DNA from: Paramarasmius palmivorus
Taxonomy: Eukaryota > Basidiomycota > Agaricomycetes > Agaricales > Marasmiaceae
NCBI GenBank assembly: GCA_037176845.1
Contig: JAYKXP010000002.1
Span: 868,001 to 932,000 of the forward strand
Direction of reading: 5' to 3'
DNA length: 64,000 nucleotides
Part shown: positions 45,680 to 60,312 of the stretch, piece after piece
Layout: each line of letters starts with the position of its first letter
Position numbering within the stretch: the first letter of the stretch is position 1
Made by a program: the position numbers and the translations under genes
Notes under the pieces: model-generated
What the model was told of the DNA's origin: nothing
The model's database searches: none
The model's input: the letters and a program-made list of their open reading frames with translations, nothing else

Positions 45680-46722
45680 TCACTCTAGGCCAAGCCGAAC
45701 CCGTTCTTCATGTTCACGTTCTTTCCTTGCACGCTCTGTCTCTGCTTCATGAATGGCGTCATCCCATGCGACGAATAGCTCAGAGAGCGCGTCAATCTGA
45801 GGCGATATTAGTACCTTAAATACAACGAGACAAAGGCACTCACATAGGTAGCATGGGATTCGATGATGCGAGCAATACGTTTCTCCAGTTTGTCTACGCG
45901 TTGAGCATCTTCATCGTAGTCCTTCATGAGTTTCTCCAGCCGTGGTAACAGAGGCACATAACCTGCAGGGTTTAGTCTTGCTGCTACACCGAAACGAAAA
46001 TCTCGGACATACTTGCAAGCTTCCCGGCTCCCGTCACACCCTTCTGTTCCAAGGCCTCAATCTCGCGCATATCACGGTCTGCAGAACGTATATCACTTTC
46101 CATCTCCTTCAGGTAAGTCTCGAGCTCTGCGGGGGTCATACTCTCGTATGTCGGCGTTTCATGAAGACCGGATAGTGCGAACGAGGGGGTAAGATATTGT
46201 GCATGTTGGTCGTCTGGACCAATGGTTATCTCCTTTGTAAAATAAGGGACGTGTTCACTCACAATGGCTGATGAACCGCTTCAATCCGTCGTTACCCTCT
46301 GTAATACTGTTCAGCCTCTTCTGCAAATCCTGAGCCGCTCTCATCAACGTCTCCCCCTCCTTGATCTCTGCAGGTTTCTTCAACCCAGACAAAGCAGAAA
46401 TCGAGTTGTCATCTTTGACACCCAGCACGAGTGCTTCTAACCAGCGCACTCGCAGTTCCAGCGCGAGCTCTGGTTCCAGGGTCGGTCTTGGGTGCAAATC
46501 GAAAGCTGACAGAGTCTTCAAAGGCGTTTTATCCTGGGCTTCAGAAGCCTGACCTTCGGTGTGAAAGGCATCTGCAGATTTAGGTGATGGTAAGTTGGAA
46601 AGCATGCCTGACATGGATACTGATGTTGACGACGCCGGTGGTGACGATGGAGGTGAAGATGAAGAGGAAAGTACGCGTATACGCTTAGAATCCCCAAGGA
46701 AGACGCTGCCAATGTTGGCCAT
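45680..46722 (-). CDS. Dynactin p24 (subunit 3)-like protein
   Basis: Probable small coiled-coil subunit of dynactin, the dynein activator, in its shoulder region. Start at the ATG 46722 (MANIGSVFLGDSKRIRV). A Ser/Pro-rich N-terminus is followed by PELALELRVRWLEALVLGVK, which parallels the opening coiled-coil helix of p24 proteins. The middle is helical (AAQDLQKRLNSITEGND; TPAELETYLKEMESDIR). The C-terminal part GYVPLLPRLEKLMKDYDEDA, VDKLEKRIARIIESHATYVD and ALSELFVAWDDAIHEAE runs in the same order as the C-terminus of animal DCTN3, including the phenylalanine-x-x-tryptophan-aspartate piece near the end. Introns lie near 46257-46230, 46012-45962 and 45845-45795. The match rests on pattern and length, not on a search, so other coiled-coil proteins remain possible. 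Confidence 0.62.
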
Positions 46723-46949
46723 TGCAGTTTGAGCACAAGTCGCCAAAGTCCTAAACGGTTACGCGACAAGGTATGGAGGGGTTCTGTTTATTTGACAGGC
46801 TCCGCACGATTTACAGGCGGCACAAAAAGTAAAACAGAGTCAAGCGCACGTTGATTTGAATTCTATTCTACTGCTACACATTTTTATCTTTGAATAAAGA
46901 ACTGATAAAAATTCCACCCGTATACCCAGCATATAAACATTACAGTCTT

Positions 46950-48537
46950 TCAGTCCTGAATTCTGAACCTTGATAGCACCAGAAGAGGGGTCTGCCGCGA
47001 CATGGAAAGCCGATACGGCGTCTTCAGAGTGGGAAGCGATGAGTTACGAGAGGCTTGAGGTTGATGAGACCTCCAGCAACTAGACGAATTCGCCTTTGGA
47101 TACTATAGAAAACGATAAGCTAGGCAAGTCTACAGCTCTGCAAGAGGAACTCACCTGGTTTCGCATAACGGTACTGGAAACTGACATCGATTTCGTTGGC
47201 ACTGAGATGCATGAAGGGGAACTACAGGGAAACTGTTAGGTCCCATTTATTGAGTAGATTCGTATCACTGACCGTTTGCTCGCTTTTACCAACACCGATG
47301 ATGAATACCTTTCCCCCGAATTGTGTGGCCTAGCGAAGTGATATTCAGTGCAATATTTATGCGCACCAACGGAAAGAAACCCACATAAATTCCAGTATGT
47401 ATACTGCCCTCGAATCCAGTACACTCAAGTACCACTTTAACCGCCCCTCCAGCCACTTCCTTAATGACTTCTGCCTGCTCCTGAGGCGACTTGTTACGGT
47501 CAATGAGCACCGTGTGTACTCCAGGGACCAACTGCTTTGCAAAGTCAAGTCGACTCTGGACGAGGTCCGTGATGACTATTGGTTCAGCTCCAGCAGCTCG
47601 GGCACTAAGCAGGGATACCAATCCGATTGGTCCAGCTCCGCTTATACAGATATGAGAAGCGTCGACAATCAGCAGTATACTGAGACTCACCATATCAAAG
47701 TAGGATCACCGAGGCGCAAACCAGATCTCTCAATGCCTGCCAGAGCAACAGCCAAGGGCTCACAAAGGGAGCCCTCTTCGAAGGACACATTATCGGGGAG
47801 ACGATGCAGCCACTGAGCAGGGTGAAGATGCCATCGAGTCAAGGTTCCTTTAAAAGTCTTTTGAGCGCCGAGTGATTACCGCTCCACCGTGCGGACTCAC
47901 CGTGATAGGGAGGGGTAGAGAAGAAGACGACATTCGGACAGCCATTGTAATGCCCCAAACGGCATGGATCGCAAGAAGGTTGCGAGCATGGGACACCATT
48001 CTCAAGAGCAACACGATCACCTTAAATGCAAGTCAACTTGACATCAAACTGAGAGTGTAAAATTCGCTCGTACCGGCTTTCCATTGTGTCACTCCCTCTC
48101 CGACCTCAATAACTTCTCCTGCACTTTCATGGCCGGAACCACACTACAGATGCGTGAGCCTTTTTTTCTGGGGACCAACTAAAATCGCGCACCTCGTCTC
48201 TAACTACCATAGTAGGTCCAATCTGACCATGTTTCCAGAAATGCACGTCGCTCCTACAGACCATGATGATCATAAATTTCCATCAGATCCAAAAATGCAA
48301 TGCCTACCCGCAGATACCAGTCGCACGGACATGTACCAGTACTTGTCCCGGACCAGGTTTAGGACGAGGCTTTTGAACGAGATGAATTTCATGCGCAGGG
48401 TTGTAGAATGCTGCAATGTTGGCATCGCTTGAGGGTTTCTCCCCTGCTGCAAGAACACGAAACTCTGGGTGCTCAAGCACCTTGCGAGGGTCATAAATCG
48501 CTGGGTTCCCTTCGAGGACGGTAGTAGTGGTAGACAT
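46950..48537 (-). CDS. Zinc-type NAD-dependent polyol dehydrogenase (L-arabinitol 4-dehydrogenase/xylitol dehydrogenase type)
   Basis: Medium-chain dehydrogenase that oxidises pentitols such as L-arabinitol or xylitol in fungal pentose catabolism; the exact substrate is not resolved. Zinc ligands are in ATGICGSDVHFWKHG (Cys), CGSGHESAGEVIEVGEG (His-Glu) and a structural four-Cys lobe (CSQPSCDPCRLGHYNGC). Next come FFSTPPYHGTLTRW, the glycine loop ICGAGPIGLVSLLSARAAGA and the NAD-binding acidic turn ITDLVQSRLDFAK. The C-terminal exon (RLVAGGLINLKPLVTHRF, ending VQIQD at 46950) needs one base removed near 47087, 47024 and 46960 to read through. In two of these the extra base makes GAATTC where GATTC is expected. 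Start ATG at 48537 (MSTTTTVLEGNPAIYD). Confidence 0.85.
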
Positions 48538-49008
48538 GGTGGATGTGGTCTCGAAGATTTTTCTGGATTATCGATGCATTATTAAAGGATGGTGCACCGC
48601 TAGCGGCCCGCCGTGGTGGAGGAAGGGAGAACATATGATCTATACCGGGTCTTCTCCGCCAAAGCCTTCTCGGAAAGTGCCGCACCATTAGCGTCTGGCT
48701 TAAGACCGTTTCCAATACGCATTTGCCATTGGTAGCAGCAGGTACTTTCTATAGAGCCAAACTGACTATGTGGATGCTTGTAGTCACTTTATAAGTGGAC
48801 AGACAGCTGGCGAAGATGATTATGCAGAGCTGTAGAAAACGCCACCAGCTTCTGCTTCTCGGAAAATGGTATAACCACTGGCAGCTTCACATGGGTGTAA
48901 ACTAAGATCCGTGATTCCATGTTGCAATTATCGTCTCATTACATGTATAATTGGGCGGGATATGAGGAGTAGAGGAAAGAGATCAGCCAATCAGCGTCAT
49001 AGCTAGAT
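48538..49008. other. Intergenic region, no supported gene
   Basis: About 470 bp upstream of the polyol dehydrogenase and downstream of CBK1. A TCTATAGAG-like AT motif occurs near 48750. I see nothing coding. Confidence 0.45.
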
Positions 49009-50849
<1,841 letters not shown>

Positions 50850-51146
50850 GGTGAAGGTCGACTTGCCAGAACTTGCTGACCGAGAAGAGGATGATTCAAA
50901 GGGTTACTGGCTGTGATGATACAAGTAGAAGATTAAACCGGGAGGGAGAAATTTGGGAGAAAGCAAGAACAAGCTAGGACCGGTCCACTGGGAGAAGATG
51001 GAAGTAGAAAAGAGAAATTAACTTGAACAGTTCGGGTAGAAATTCATTCAGCCTCACGACGGTTCTGAGGGTTGTCGTAAAGTCACAAGAGGGTCACGCC
51101 CTGAATTGGACCCTCATCTTCATCGCACTCGGTTCTATCGTTCACC
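50850..51146. promoter_or_regulatory. Divergent promoter region, CBK1/PRP4
   Basis: About 300 bp between two start codons on opposite strands. GGGAG-rich and AGAAG-rich stretches occur; no TATA box seen. Confidence 0.45.
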
Positions 51147-53105
51147 ATGGCCGAACTCACTTTTGATACCCTTATGGATGATGGCAATTACCTGGGATCT
51201 GAAAGAGCCAGGTTAGAGAACAAGGTCATCCTCGACGAACTCGAACGAAAGAAAAAGGCGCGAAGTTTGGCGGTACCGACAGACGACAACAAAGTCAAGG
51301 CAAGACTAAGGGAAATCGGGGAGCCTATAACACTTTTCGGCGAACGAGTATGTCATGGAAATGCATCTATGTCTTGGTCTAACACGTCTCATAGGCCGCA
51401 GACCGGAGAGACCGTCTGATATACGTGCTTTCGCAAATTAACGCGGCGCGGGGAGATGATTATGAGGGACCTCTCGAAGAGTCTTCAGAAGAGAGTGAGG
51501 AAGAGGTATGTGGACCATATTTTATCTCGTACACGTCTTCTAACTGTTCTATAGCAGGAGGAAGAGTTTTACTCGCCAGGTTCCTTAGAACTATTGGAAG
51601 CTAGAAGAAAAATAGCAGAATACTCTCTTCCTAGGTCATTTTATATTACCGCTAGGTGAAAGCAGACAAGGTGCTTACTACTCTTTCCGTTTTTGTTCCT
51701 ATGGCAGAGCTCAAAAGCGGATCGCCCAGCAGCGAATAGACAGCAAAATGGAACTCGGTCGCATTGTCGATATCCGGAAGAAAGTCTTTGCGGAAGTTAA
51801 AGTGCGTGGTCACTGGCGTATTTCTGTGCCCGTCTAATTCTCTCTCGCTTGCCAGAAATTTGCCAACCTTGGTTCACAAATTGGTGACGAACGGCCAATA
51901 TCTCACGTTCGCTTTGCCCCCAATAACAAAATACTGGCGGCGGGGTCATGGTCTGGAACGGTCAAGTTATGGAATGTCCCTGCTTGTACTCCGATCCGAG
52001 CCCTGCGAGGTACGAGGCTGGCGTGCCTTCCTTGATTCCTTGGCTAATGTACATCATGCAGGACACAGCGATCGTGTAGGAGGAGTTGCATGGCATCCTG
52101 AAGCTACGTTGTCGCAGGGACCTGAGCTAGTCAACCTTGCGAGTGGCGCCGGCGACGGTAATGTTCATTTATGGTCGCTGCAAAGGTAACCTGGTCTTAC
52201 CCCTCTCTCACCGTTTGTTTCTTTTACTAATTCATGCTGTAATAGTGAATCGCCGCTCTCTGTTCTCAAAGGACATCAAGATCGTATATGTAGGGTCGCA
52301 TTTCATCCTTCTGGAGATTACGTCGCCAGCGCAAGTTTCGACACGACATGGCGGTTATGGGATGTCAACACTTCGAAAGAATTGCTCCTCCAAGAGGGAC
52401 ACTCGAAGGAGGTCTATTCTGTCGAGTTCCAGGATGATGGCGCGTTAATTGCTTCTGGGTAAGCTTCCAGTACTACTTTATAGCTAGTACTCATATCAGT
52501 GCTGTAGAGGGCTAGATGCCATCGGTCGTGTTTGGGATCTACGAACTGGGCGAACTGCTATGGTCTTGGATGGACATGTACAAGCTATTTACGCTATTGC
52601 CTTCTCACCCAACGGGTAAGCTGAACTTCGATTCTGGACATGAATTGTTCGTCTAACATAACATAGGTATCAAATAGCGACAGGAGCCGGAGATGATACA
52701 ATTAGAATATGGGACATGCGTCTACTCAAGTCCCTATACACCATACCTGCTCACCTTTCAAATGTCGCCGACATCAAATTCTTCAGACCCAACGACAACT
52801 TATCCAAGCCAGAAGCTAACGGTGACGTTGAAATGGCCAATCCCGACATTAGTACGGATACAAAAAGTGCATCTTCGTTCACGCCGGAGGAGGAACGGAG
52901 GTACCGATCTGGACTTTTCTTCGCATCCGCCGGGTATGACGGCCTGGTTAAAATTTGGAGTGCAGATGACTGGCAGTTGTTGAGGACACTGACCACTGAT
53001 GCTGGGAAGGTCATGTCTGTTGACATTGCCAGTGATGGGAACATGATTGCGAGTGGTACTTATAACAGAAACTTTCAGCTGTTTGCACCAGAAGAGATTG
53101 CATAA
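51147..53105 (+). CDS. PRP4: U4/U6 small nuclear ribonucleoprotein Prp4 (WD40)
   Basis: Component of the U4/U6.U5 tri-snRNP needed for spliceosome assembly, nuclear. The N-terminus ([20 protein letters not shown]) contains the PRP4-like motif [18 protein letters not shown], which recognises the U4/U6 partner, and an acidic stretch ([10 protein letters not shown]). Seven WD40 repeats follow, visible as [76 protein letters not shown] and the closing [19 protein letters not shown] pairs are in the expected places, for example [13 protein letters not shown] and [13 protein letters not shown]. About eight short introns splice in frame and there is no frame break. Stop at 53105. Confidence 0.94.
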
Positions 53106-53357
53106 AATTAATCGGATTTCTACTCTTTGCGTCATGTTATTTACATTACTTTATTGTACCCGAGTATTGTGAACCTGAGCAAGATCCAGGCAAACTCGAG
53201 AGCGAATTACGAGGCCGTTACGAGGCTTGTGCAGGGTCCGAGTTTGTGAGTACAACGCGAAGTAAAGTTGAGACTCCGACAAACAACACGCGTGACACTG
53301 ACGCTGTCGCGGCTGAAGGGCCTGAGCGGATCGCGTCGCAAGCCTTGTGCAATAGCC

Positions 53358-56201
53358 ATGCAGTCCGGCCGTCCTGCCCCAAATCAGCCTCCAATAAAGA
53401 TATACAATGCAGTATATTCCTCAGTGCAGGTGAGTCTTTGCAGCTTTTCATTTCATTGACTGACTTTTTTCCAGGTCTATGAATGCATGATCAGAGGCAT
53501 CGCTGTCATGCGCAGACGCGGCGATTCCTTTGTTAACGCGACCCAGATTCTCAAGGTAGCTGGTGTGGACAAAGGCAGGCGAACAAAAATTTTGGAGAAG
53601 GAGATTTTGCCTGGAAAACACGAAATCGTACAAGGGGGCTACGGGAAGTACCAAGGAACCTGGTAAGGCACTCGTTTCTGTTCTCTTGTTCGACTTTTAA
53701 AACTAGTCTAGGGTACCTCTCGAACGTGGGCGCGATATTGCTTTGCAATATGGAGTTCTTCCTTTACTGGCCCCGCTATTCGACTTTACACCAAGTACCA
53801 ATTCGCTTTCTGCCCTGCCAGTCTCGACTCCTAATATTTCTGCATCACCACGACCCCTCTCTGCATCATCCTCGTATTCATCTCTTGGGGGCACAGGCAT
53901 GCCAGGAATGCTGGCGCCTCCGCCCATTATGCCAGGATCTGCTCTTCGCCTCCTGAATCAAGGTCGCGCACAAGGCCTGTTTACACCTTCGACATCTTCT
54001 GCCGGACCTTCCGTAACAAGGACCGCGCAAAGCGCTTCTCCTGCACTTCCATACCATCAACCGCAATCACCCTTCACTGCAGCTTCACAAACACCTCCGC
54101 CACCGCAAACGCTCAAGCGTCAACGGTCGGAAACGGAGCCGGAAGCTGCGCCTATAACAAATGATGTTCAAATGAAAGACGTACCAAAACCAGCACCTAC
54201 CGTTCCTCAGACCAATGGTGCTACTGCACCCGATGAGAATCCTTCCCCTGCCAAACGCGCTCGGAAAGAATCGACCCCGCCAAGCCAGGAGTTACTAGCA
54301 CCACCACCAACACAACAACAACAGCAGCCATCCGTACCGCCGTTTATCGATGGCAATGCACGCCCTGTGAGCGTCGCCAGCGGAAAGCAACCTTCTGCCA
54401 CTCCCACAAGCGAAGTCATACGTCACCCACGGTTTGCTACCAAACCGTCTTTTCCTCGAAATTTAGACCCGACGCTCCCTCTCAAAGATACTCGACGTAC
54501 GGCTGTCATTTCCAGCATCTGTCAGACCGACGATCCTACAGCAGTTTTGACTCTCCTCCGCGATATTGCGCCGCTTCCTGCAAACCAAAACGCCCCTTCT
54601 TCCTCTCAAAGTCCGACATTTGATGTTGATACCATTCTTGATGATCAAGGTCACACGGCATTACACTTGGCGTCGTCATTGTCGCGACAAGCGACAGTGC
54701 GGGCATTACTGGCAGAGGGTGCTGATGTACACCGGGGGAACCATTTAGGGGAAACACCACTCATACGAACCATTCTTGCTACTCACGCCTATTCGGCTCA
54801 ATCTATATCGGATCTGCTTCAAGCAGGTTTGGCCAAGGCTATCCTTACTGTTGATACTTCCCGAAAGAGCGTGTTACACCATATAGTTTCCTAGCAGGCG
54901 TGAAAGGACGCGCTGCTGCCGCTCGATATTATCTTGATCAAGTTTTCCTATGGATTGCACAAAAAATGGACGCGGATTTCGCTTGCATCGTAGATCTACA
55001 AGATGAGCACGGAGATACCGCACTCAATATTGCTGCCAGGGTCGGAAATCGGTCGATGGTCAGGGTCTTGCTCGATGTCGGAGCTAACAGGACATTGATG
55101 AACAAGCTGGGCTTGAGGCCAGGCGACTTTGGCGTGGAAAGCGAGGTAGGTGTTTCTCTTGTTTGTGGAGCGCTAGTCAAGATCATATTTGCATTAGGAA
55201 TTGAGCGGTGGTCCCAAGGCCGAAGATATTGTGGCTATGCTGCGTTCAGCACCGTCGGCACCAGTCCAGAAATCTCAAGACGTTATAGCAGGTATGTTGA
55301 CCAAGTTATCGTAACGCCTCGACTCATATTTCCTCAGATATGACTAGTATGATTCAAAATTTGTCAGCAGAATTCCAGAGTGAAATCAAGGTTAAGCAAG
55401 ATGCTTTGGACGTTACACAGGCGCATCTACGAGTTGCTACTCGTGAATTATCTGAACAGAGGAGGCAAATACAATCATGGCAGTCCAAATGTGCAGAGTT
55501 GGACACCCTTGGTCAGAGGGTCAAGAACCTGGAGAAAGCAATAGATGAGGAGGACATGTGGGATTGGACAGGGAGGAGTGGTGCTAACACCTCGCGGAAA
55601 GACAAGGAAGATGAAAAGAATAAGGATGTTGATGTGGACATGGATGCTGATGCATCGGGAGACGAAGATGATGAAGCATTGCCGCTACCGACACCTCCAG
55701 GTATATCTCCGGCTTTCAGGTATCGAGGAACGTCTTCATCACTAGTTGGTATGGGCACGGATATGTCCGATGTCGCCGCGTTGCCTTCGTTCAATGTCGA
55801 CCCGGATCCACCAATACCGTCTACTAATACAGTTGAAAGCCTCATCAAGCTCCGGAAGAATGCGCATGTGGCAGGTTAGGATGGAAGAGCTAATGGAAGA
55901 GAGGTTGAAAAGTCTCAGAGGTGCTAGCGCCGAAAAGGAATTCATGTGTAGGCGAATTGTTAGTCTGTGTACTGGCGTTCCCGTCGATAAAGTTGAAGAG
56001 GTAAGCTTTGTTTTTAGCCTGTCCGTCGCTATGCTAAGTCTTGAAGATGCTGGACAATTTGGTCATCGCCGTTGAAACCGAAGGCTCGGTGTTAGACATC
56101 ACCAGAGTGTCTGGATTCATGCAAAAGGTTAGTGTTCCTCATTTTGACTGAGCCAAATGATCTGAATTCCGGTTTAATAGGTGCGCGATGGGATAATCTA
56201 G
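53358..56201 (+). CDS. MBP1: APSES transcription factor Mbp1-like (MBF complex)
   Basis: DNA-binding cell-cycle factor for G1/S genes, in the nucleus. The start [20 protein letters not shown] leads into the APSES/KilA-N domain: [57 protein letters not shown] Pro/Ser-rich middle holds [14 protein letters not shown] and a basic PAKRARKES. Ankyrin-like repeats are [20 protein letters not shown] and [20 protein letters not shown]. The C-terminus is coiled coil ([20 protein letters not shown]) and ends KVRDGII at 56201. A frame change near 54892 (minus one or plus two) interrupts [16 protein letters not shown]. One extra A near 55859 breaks [20 protein letters not shown]. These look technical, since the domain order is complete. 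Which of Mbp1 or Swi4 is the closer relative cannot be settled from motifs alone. Confidence 0.87.
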
Positions 56202-56481
56202 TATATCCTTATTTTCTGCTCTTTATTTGTTTCTACTCCCGTCTCCCTCGGTTTTGCTGTCGATGTATATTTATTTGTCCTCCAACCGTGCGGGAGCGAG
56301 TGCTCTGCATGAGATGGGATATACCAGGACCACAGTGTAGCTATCTACAACGCAATTGTACCATGCTAAACGTTGCAATGATATTTTGCTTATTGAAATT
56401 TCTTGGTAGGCGCTTATTATGGGAGCCTGACGGGCGGCTATTATTTCGGCTTCCTTCTTCTCTTGCATCATACCCTCGTTC

Positions 56482-59400
56482 ATGTCTGAGCTGCAGCCTC
56501 TGCTATCACCGTAAGTTTGATCACTGTATGGTCGAAATTTCTTGCTGTTTACAACAATATATCAGTCAGGATGTGGACGGAACGCCAGTTTATCCCACAA
56601 TACATATGATTCGAGCGGTGAGTCCATCTTGAATGGACGAAACACGTTTTTTTTTACTTACGCTTGAATCAGGATGTCATTGTAGGTCTTGCGTTTATCA
56701 GAAGTTTTCATTGAAGATCTCATGCTTCGTGCTTTGCTTCGTCTAGCACTTTATTGGTATCAGCTACCTCCTTAAATCCTAGCTACTGCCTCTTACGCCT
56801 CCTCAGATACCCCTTTGACCTACGAAGCCCTCACCGCTCCAGACCTCACATACACCCTCATTCGACCCCTGGTAGAGAAGTATGCGGCGATACAGCGTGA
56901 AGGGAACATGTCCGTCGTCTTCTGCTTCCTTCTTTGCCGGGTTCACTTCCATCGGGACAAGAACATGGCAACTGCCTCTATATCCCGGACCAGGGCAGAA
57001 CTCTGCGAAATCCTCGCCATTCGGACCCTTCGCGAATACGGGAACAATCTCATGGCATTAGCCCTATCTCTGACTACAAGTTGGCCTGTGTACAACGGAG
57101 CCGAAGAAGCGTGCTTCAATTGGCTCGAGAAGAGAGGGAGGACTTGGAGGAACGAGTGGGAAACGCGATTGAAATGGCGATTGTTGGGAAGGCGAAGAGA
57201 TTTCTCAAGAGTTCGTCATCCCAGAAGGTGATAGATAGTATATGGAGGTGCGTCATCTATTCGGTGCATATTAAGATATTGCTGAAGCCTCCGTAGCGGC
57301 AAAATCGTCTATCAAGCCCAAAGTAGTCACTCAATCTTATCCGATGTATGCGAGAAGTTTTCCTTCACCTCTTTGGGTACTCACGACGTTCCAGACCTAC
57401 AAACGAAACCCTATTCACTTCTACGACCCTCACAAGGCGCCACTTCTTGACCATTACCGGTATGAACGGTGTCCACAGGATTTGCTTCTCCATACTAATA
57501 CTCTTCTCAGCCTCAAGGTCCCCTCAATTCGTTCAGTACTGGAATACATGAAGTGCGCTATATTTGCCTTGTCACAATTCATTTCTATATATTAACATGC
57601 TTCAGTTTCATGATTCTTTTCATCCTTTTCATTGTCGCCATAGAAATGAACGAGAGAGACCGTATCAATATATCAGAAATGTTTTTCATGGTATATGCTC
57701 TAGGTTTCACACTCGAAAAGGTCGCAGCGATGCAGGAACATGGCATAAAGGGTCCGTATCTGGTCGTAGCACGTGTTTCTTCGCTAACCCTCGCCTTAGT
57801 CTATTTCAAAGGTACCTGGGTATGCGCTTCGTATTTTACATCCATACCAAGAGAGGTTCACATTTGCTTAGAATGGCTTTGATCTGGCGTTCGGTATGCG
57901 CAGAATGTTGTCTTTTTGATGTGATTTTGACGGTGTCCAGTGACCACATATTGCTTCTACGCCTTTCTGCGCCTCTACGGCGTCTTTCATCACAGTGCGT
58001 GGTAATCAAGCTATTCCTGTGGGTTCTACTTATGCAGCTCGAAGCGCAGAAGTCTGGGCTCGTTCCACTGGGATTGATTTTCTGGCACTTATAGCTTGCC
58101 TCATGTTCCCCAGGTTCGTATCCTAGCTGCACGTTTCACGATACTTCATTGAATCTCCGTCGTTGTAGGCTCGCGTTCGTCACGCTTAAGAACAATTTGA
58201 TGGTCTTGTCGTTACGAGCTATGATGGTACAGTTTCTGTTATTGATGCTGATTGCCGCATTTTGTTTCGGTGGATTTCTTTACGCGTTGTGGACACTCAG
58301 TCGGAATGAGGCACAGTATGTGTGTTTGCTTATTTCGTGCCCGTGGCTTTCTGAGTCCCTCGTCTGCTAGATATACAGTTGGGTAAATTGAACAACCAAG
58401 CTGGGCCGAAAAAGCACAAACTAATTCATATGCAGAACAATCGCTTGGTGGATGCTCGACCTATGGTTTGGATTGGACGCGAGTGGATTCGATCATTCAA
58501 GTGGGTATTGTATTGAAATCTCAGCTATTAACATAAACTCAATTGGGTGGGATTTAGCTGAATTCCATCACTTCTTTGGGCCCATCTTGATGGTTACCTA
58601 TGCATGTCTCAGTAATACGCTACTGTTGACAGGTCCGTTCCCGCTGTTTTTGAAATAAAGATGCATAACTGACAAACAGCAATAGTTCTGGTGTCCGTGA
58701 GTAAAGGAAGAACCTTCTGTTTGGCACTGTCCCAACACTACTTCAGATCCTGTCCAACACCTTCGCGACTATTAATGAAGACGCTGCAGCCGAGGTAGGC
58801 CTTACGAACTTCCCAACTCGAAATGAACCTCATGTTCCCTATATAGGCCATGTTCAGGCGAGCAGTTTCAACGATTGAAGGGTTAGTACAGTAATACAAA
58901 TCAAAGGAATTAACCTAAAACACATACAGGGTTAAGGCAGATTCCCTGTTTTCTTATCAGCCACCGATAAATCTGGTGGCTCTCTGCATCATGTTGCCAC
59001 TTAGCTACATTCTGTCTCCACGTTGGTTCCACAAGGCACGTCTCATGATTTTCGATATGGGCCCATGTTAATATCGTGCAAAAGGTCAACGTGTTCATGA
59101 TCCGAGCGACGAGTTTCCCTATCCTTCTTACTATTGCTCTGTACGAAAGACAAGCGAAAGTGAACGGCACTATAGGTTTCTACGATACTGTATTTGCAGT
59201 TGCAGAGAGAGCGGTCGAGAGATTGCCCAGGACTATAAAGCGACTCTGTAGGTGGTTATTCCCTAAAACCATGACATCTACTTATCTGTCTTTTTCTCAG
59301 CACTATTTGAAGGACTGGCAGGGTCTGATGCGGACATTGATGCCGTAAGTCATCACATTGTGGTTGTTCCATATAAAGTTGACACTGCTCAGATTTTCGA

Positions 59401-60217
59401 AATCGAAGATGAACTAAATACCAGTGCTCTCGATACACGAGATGACCCAGAGATATCCCTGGGCAGAGCAGCCGACAAGTCCCCGCAACGACCGACATCA
59501 CCGCAACCACAACCACGCCGGACATCGACCTCAATTCCCAAGTCAGATGTGACTCGTTCTACTGGCCGAGGCAACTCGATGAGCTCACACGAATCCCAAG
59601 TTCACTCTTCGCCTTCCTCTTCACCGCAATATATTGCCCCTCGCCAGCGTTTGACGTCTGTCGTCAATAGAGGAGCGGAGCTTGCTCAGAGTTTTACGAG
59701 CCCTCTGGCTCAGATATTTCAGCCACTAGTCGTCGACGACCCCGTTGACCCTGTCGAATCTGAGGAATCCCTCGACCAACCACAAGCCCTTCAAAGCCCA
59801 TCTGGTAGTGGACCACCGTTGATCAGCTATGGGCCTGCAAGTCGCAGGCGGCTTTCTTCATTACAGGGAGGACATCGCCGTGGGATGTCAGAATTTACTC
59901 GTGTCGCAACACATCAAGATCTTCATCGTAGCCAATCTCAGCGCCAAGGGGCAGCCGGGATGGCATTCCCAACGTTAGGCGAAGCAGCGCACGGACAAGA
60001 GGCCGTGCTGTCAGAGAGCCCCCCTTCGATCTCACCGAGGGTAGCTTCCTTACCCACAGTTGGGCAGGTCTTGGAAGAGGTTGACACAGACAGTGCTCAG
60101 ACGAGACTGAATCAAAGACTGGAGGGAATGGAGGCGAGGCAAACACGTATCGAGAAGTTGCTGGAGCAGATATCTAGGGATCTGAACCTGTTGCGGGATA
60201 ACGGGGATACCGAATAG
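56482..60217 (+). CDS. YVC1: Vacuolar TRP-family cation channel Yvc1
   Basis: Calcium-permeable TRP-type channel of the fungal vacuole membrane. The N-terminus comes from three short exons: MSELQPLLSP at 56482, then QDVDGTPVYPTIHMIRA, then DVIVDTPLTYEALTAPDLTY. Helices and loops follow: YKRNPIHFYDPHKAPLL, NFMILFILFIVAIEMNE, INISEMFFMVYALGFTLEKV, FKGTWNGFDLAFV and FLALIACLMFPRLAFVTLKN. The pore region is WWMLDLWFGLDASGFDHSS followed by FHHFFGPILMVTYACLSN. The cytosolic tail is Ser/Pro-rich and ends in a coiled coil (LEQISRDLNLLRD) at 60217. A base appears to be missing near 57110 (AEEAVLQLAREEREDL). The 56690-56810 splice uses an unusual gtcttg donor, so exon 3 is less certain. The tail is convergent with MTC5, about 95 bp apart. 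Confidence 0.88.
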
Positions 60218-60312
60218 GACACACATACATGGAACAAAAGGCATTATACACGTCTGTCGCATTCGATACAGTAAACATTACAGATTACACATGAACTAAA
60301 GATCAAAATGCG

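Noticed and set aside
46955..47095. GAATTC sites where GATTC is expected, suggesting a cloning junction
   Set aside because: Only two sites in one exon, flanked by continuous homologous coding sequence; a one-base insertion explains them without a junction.
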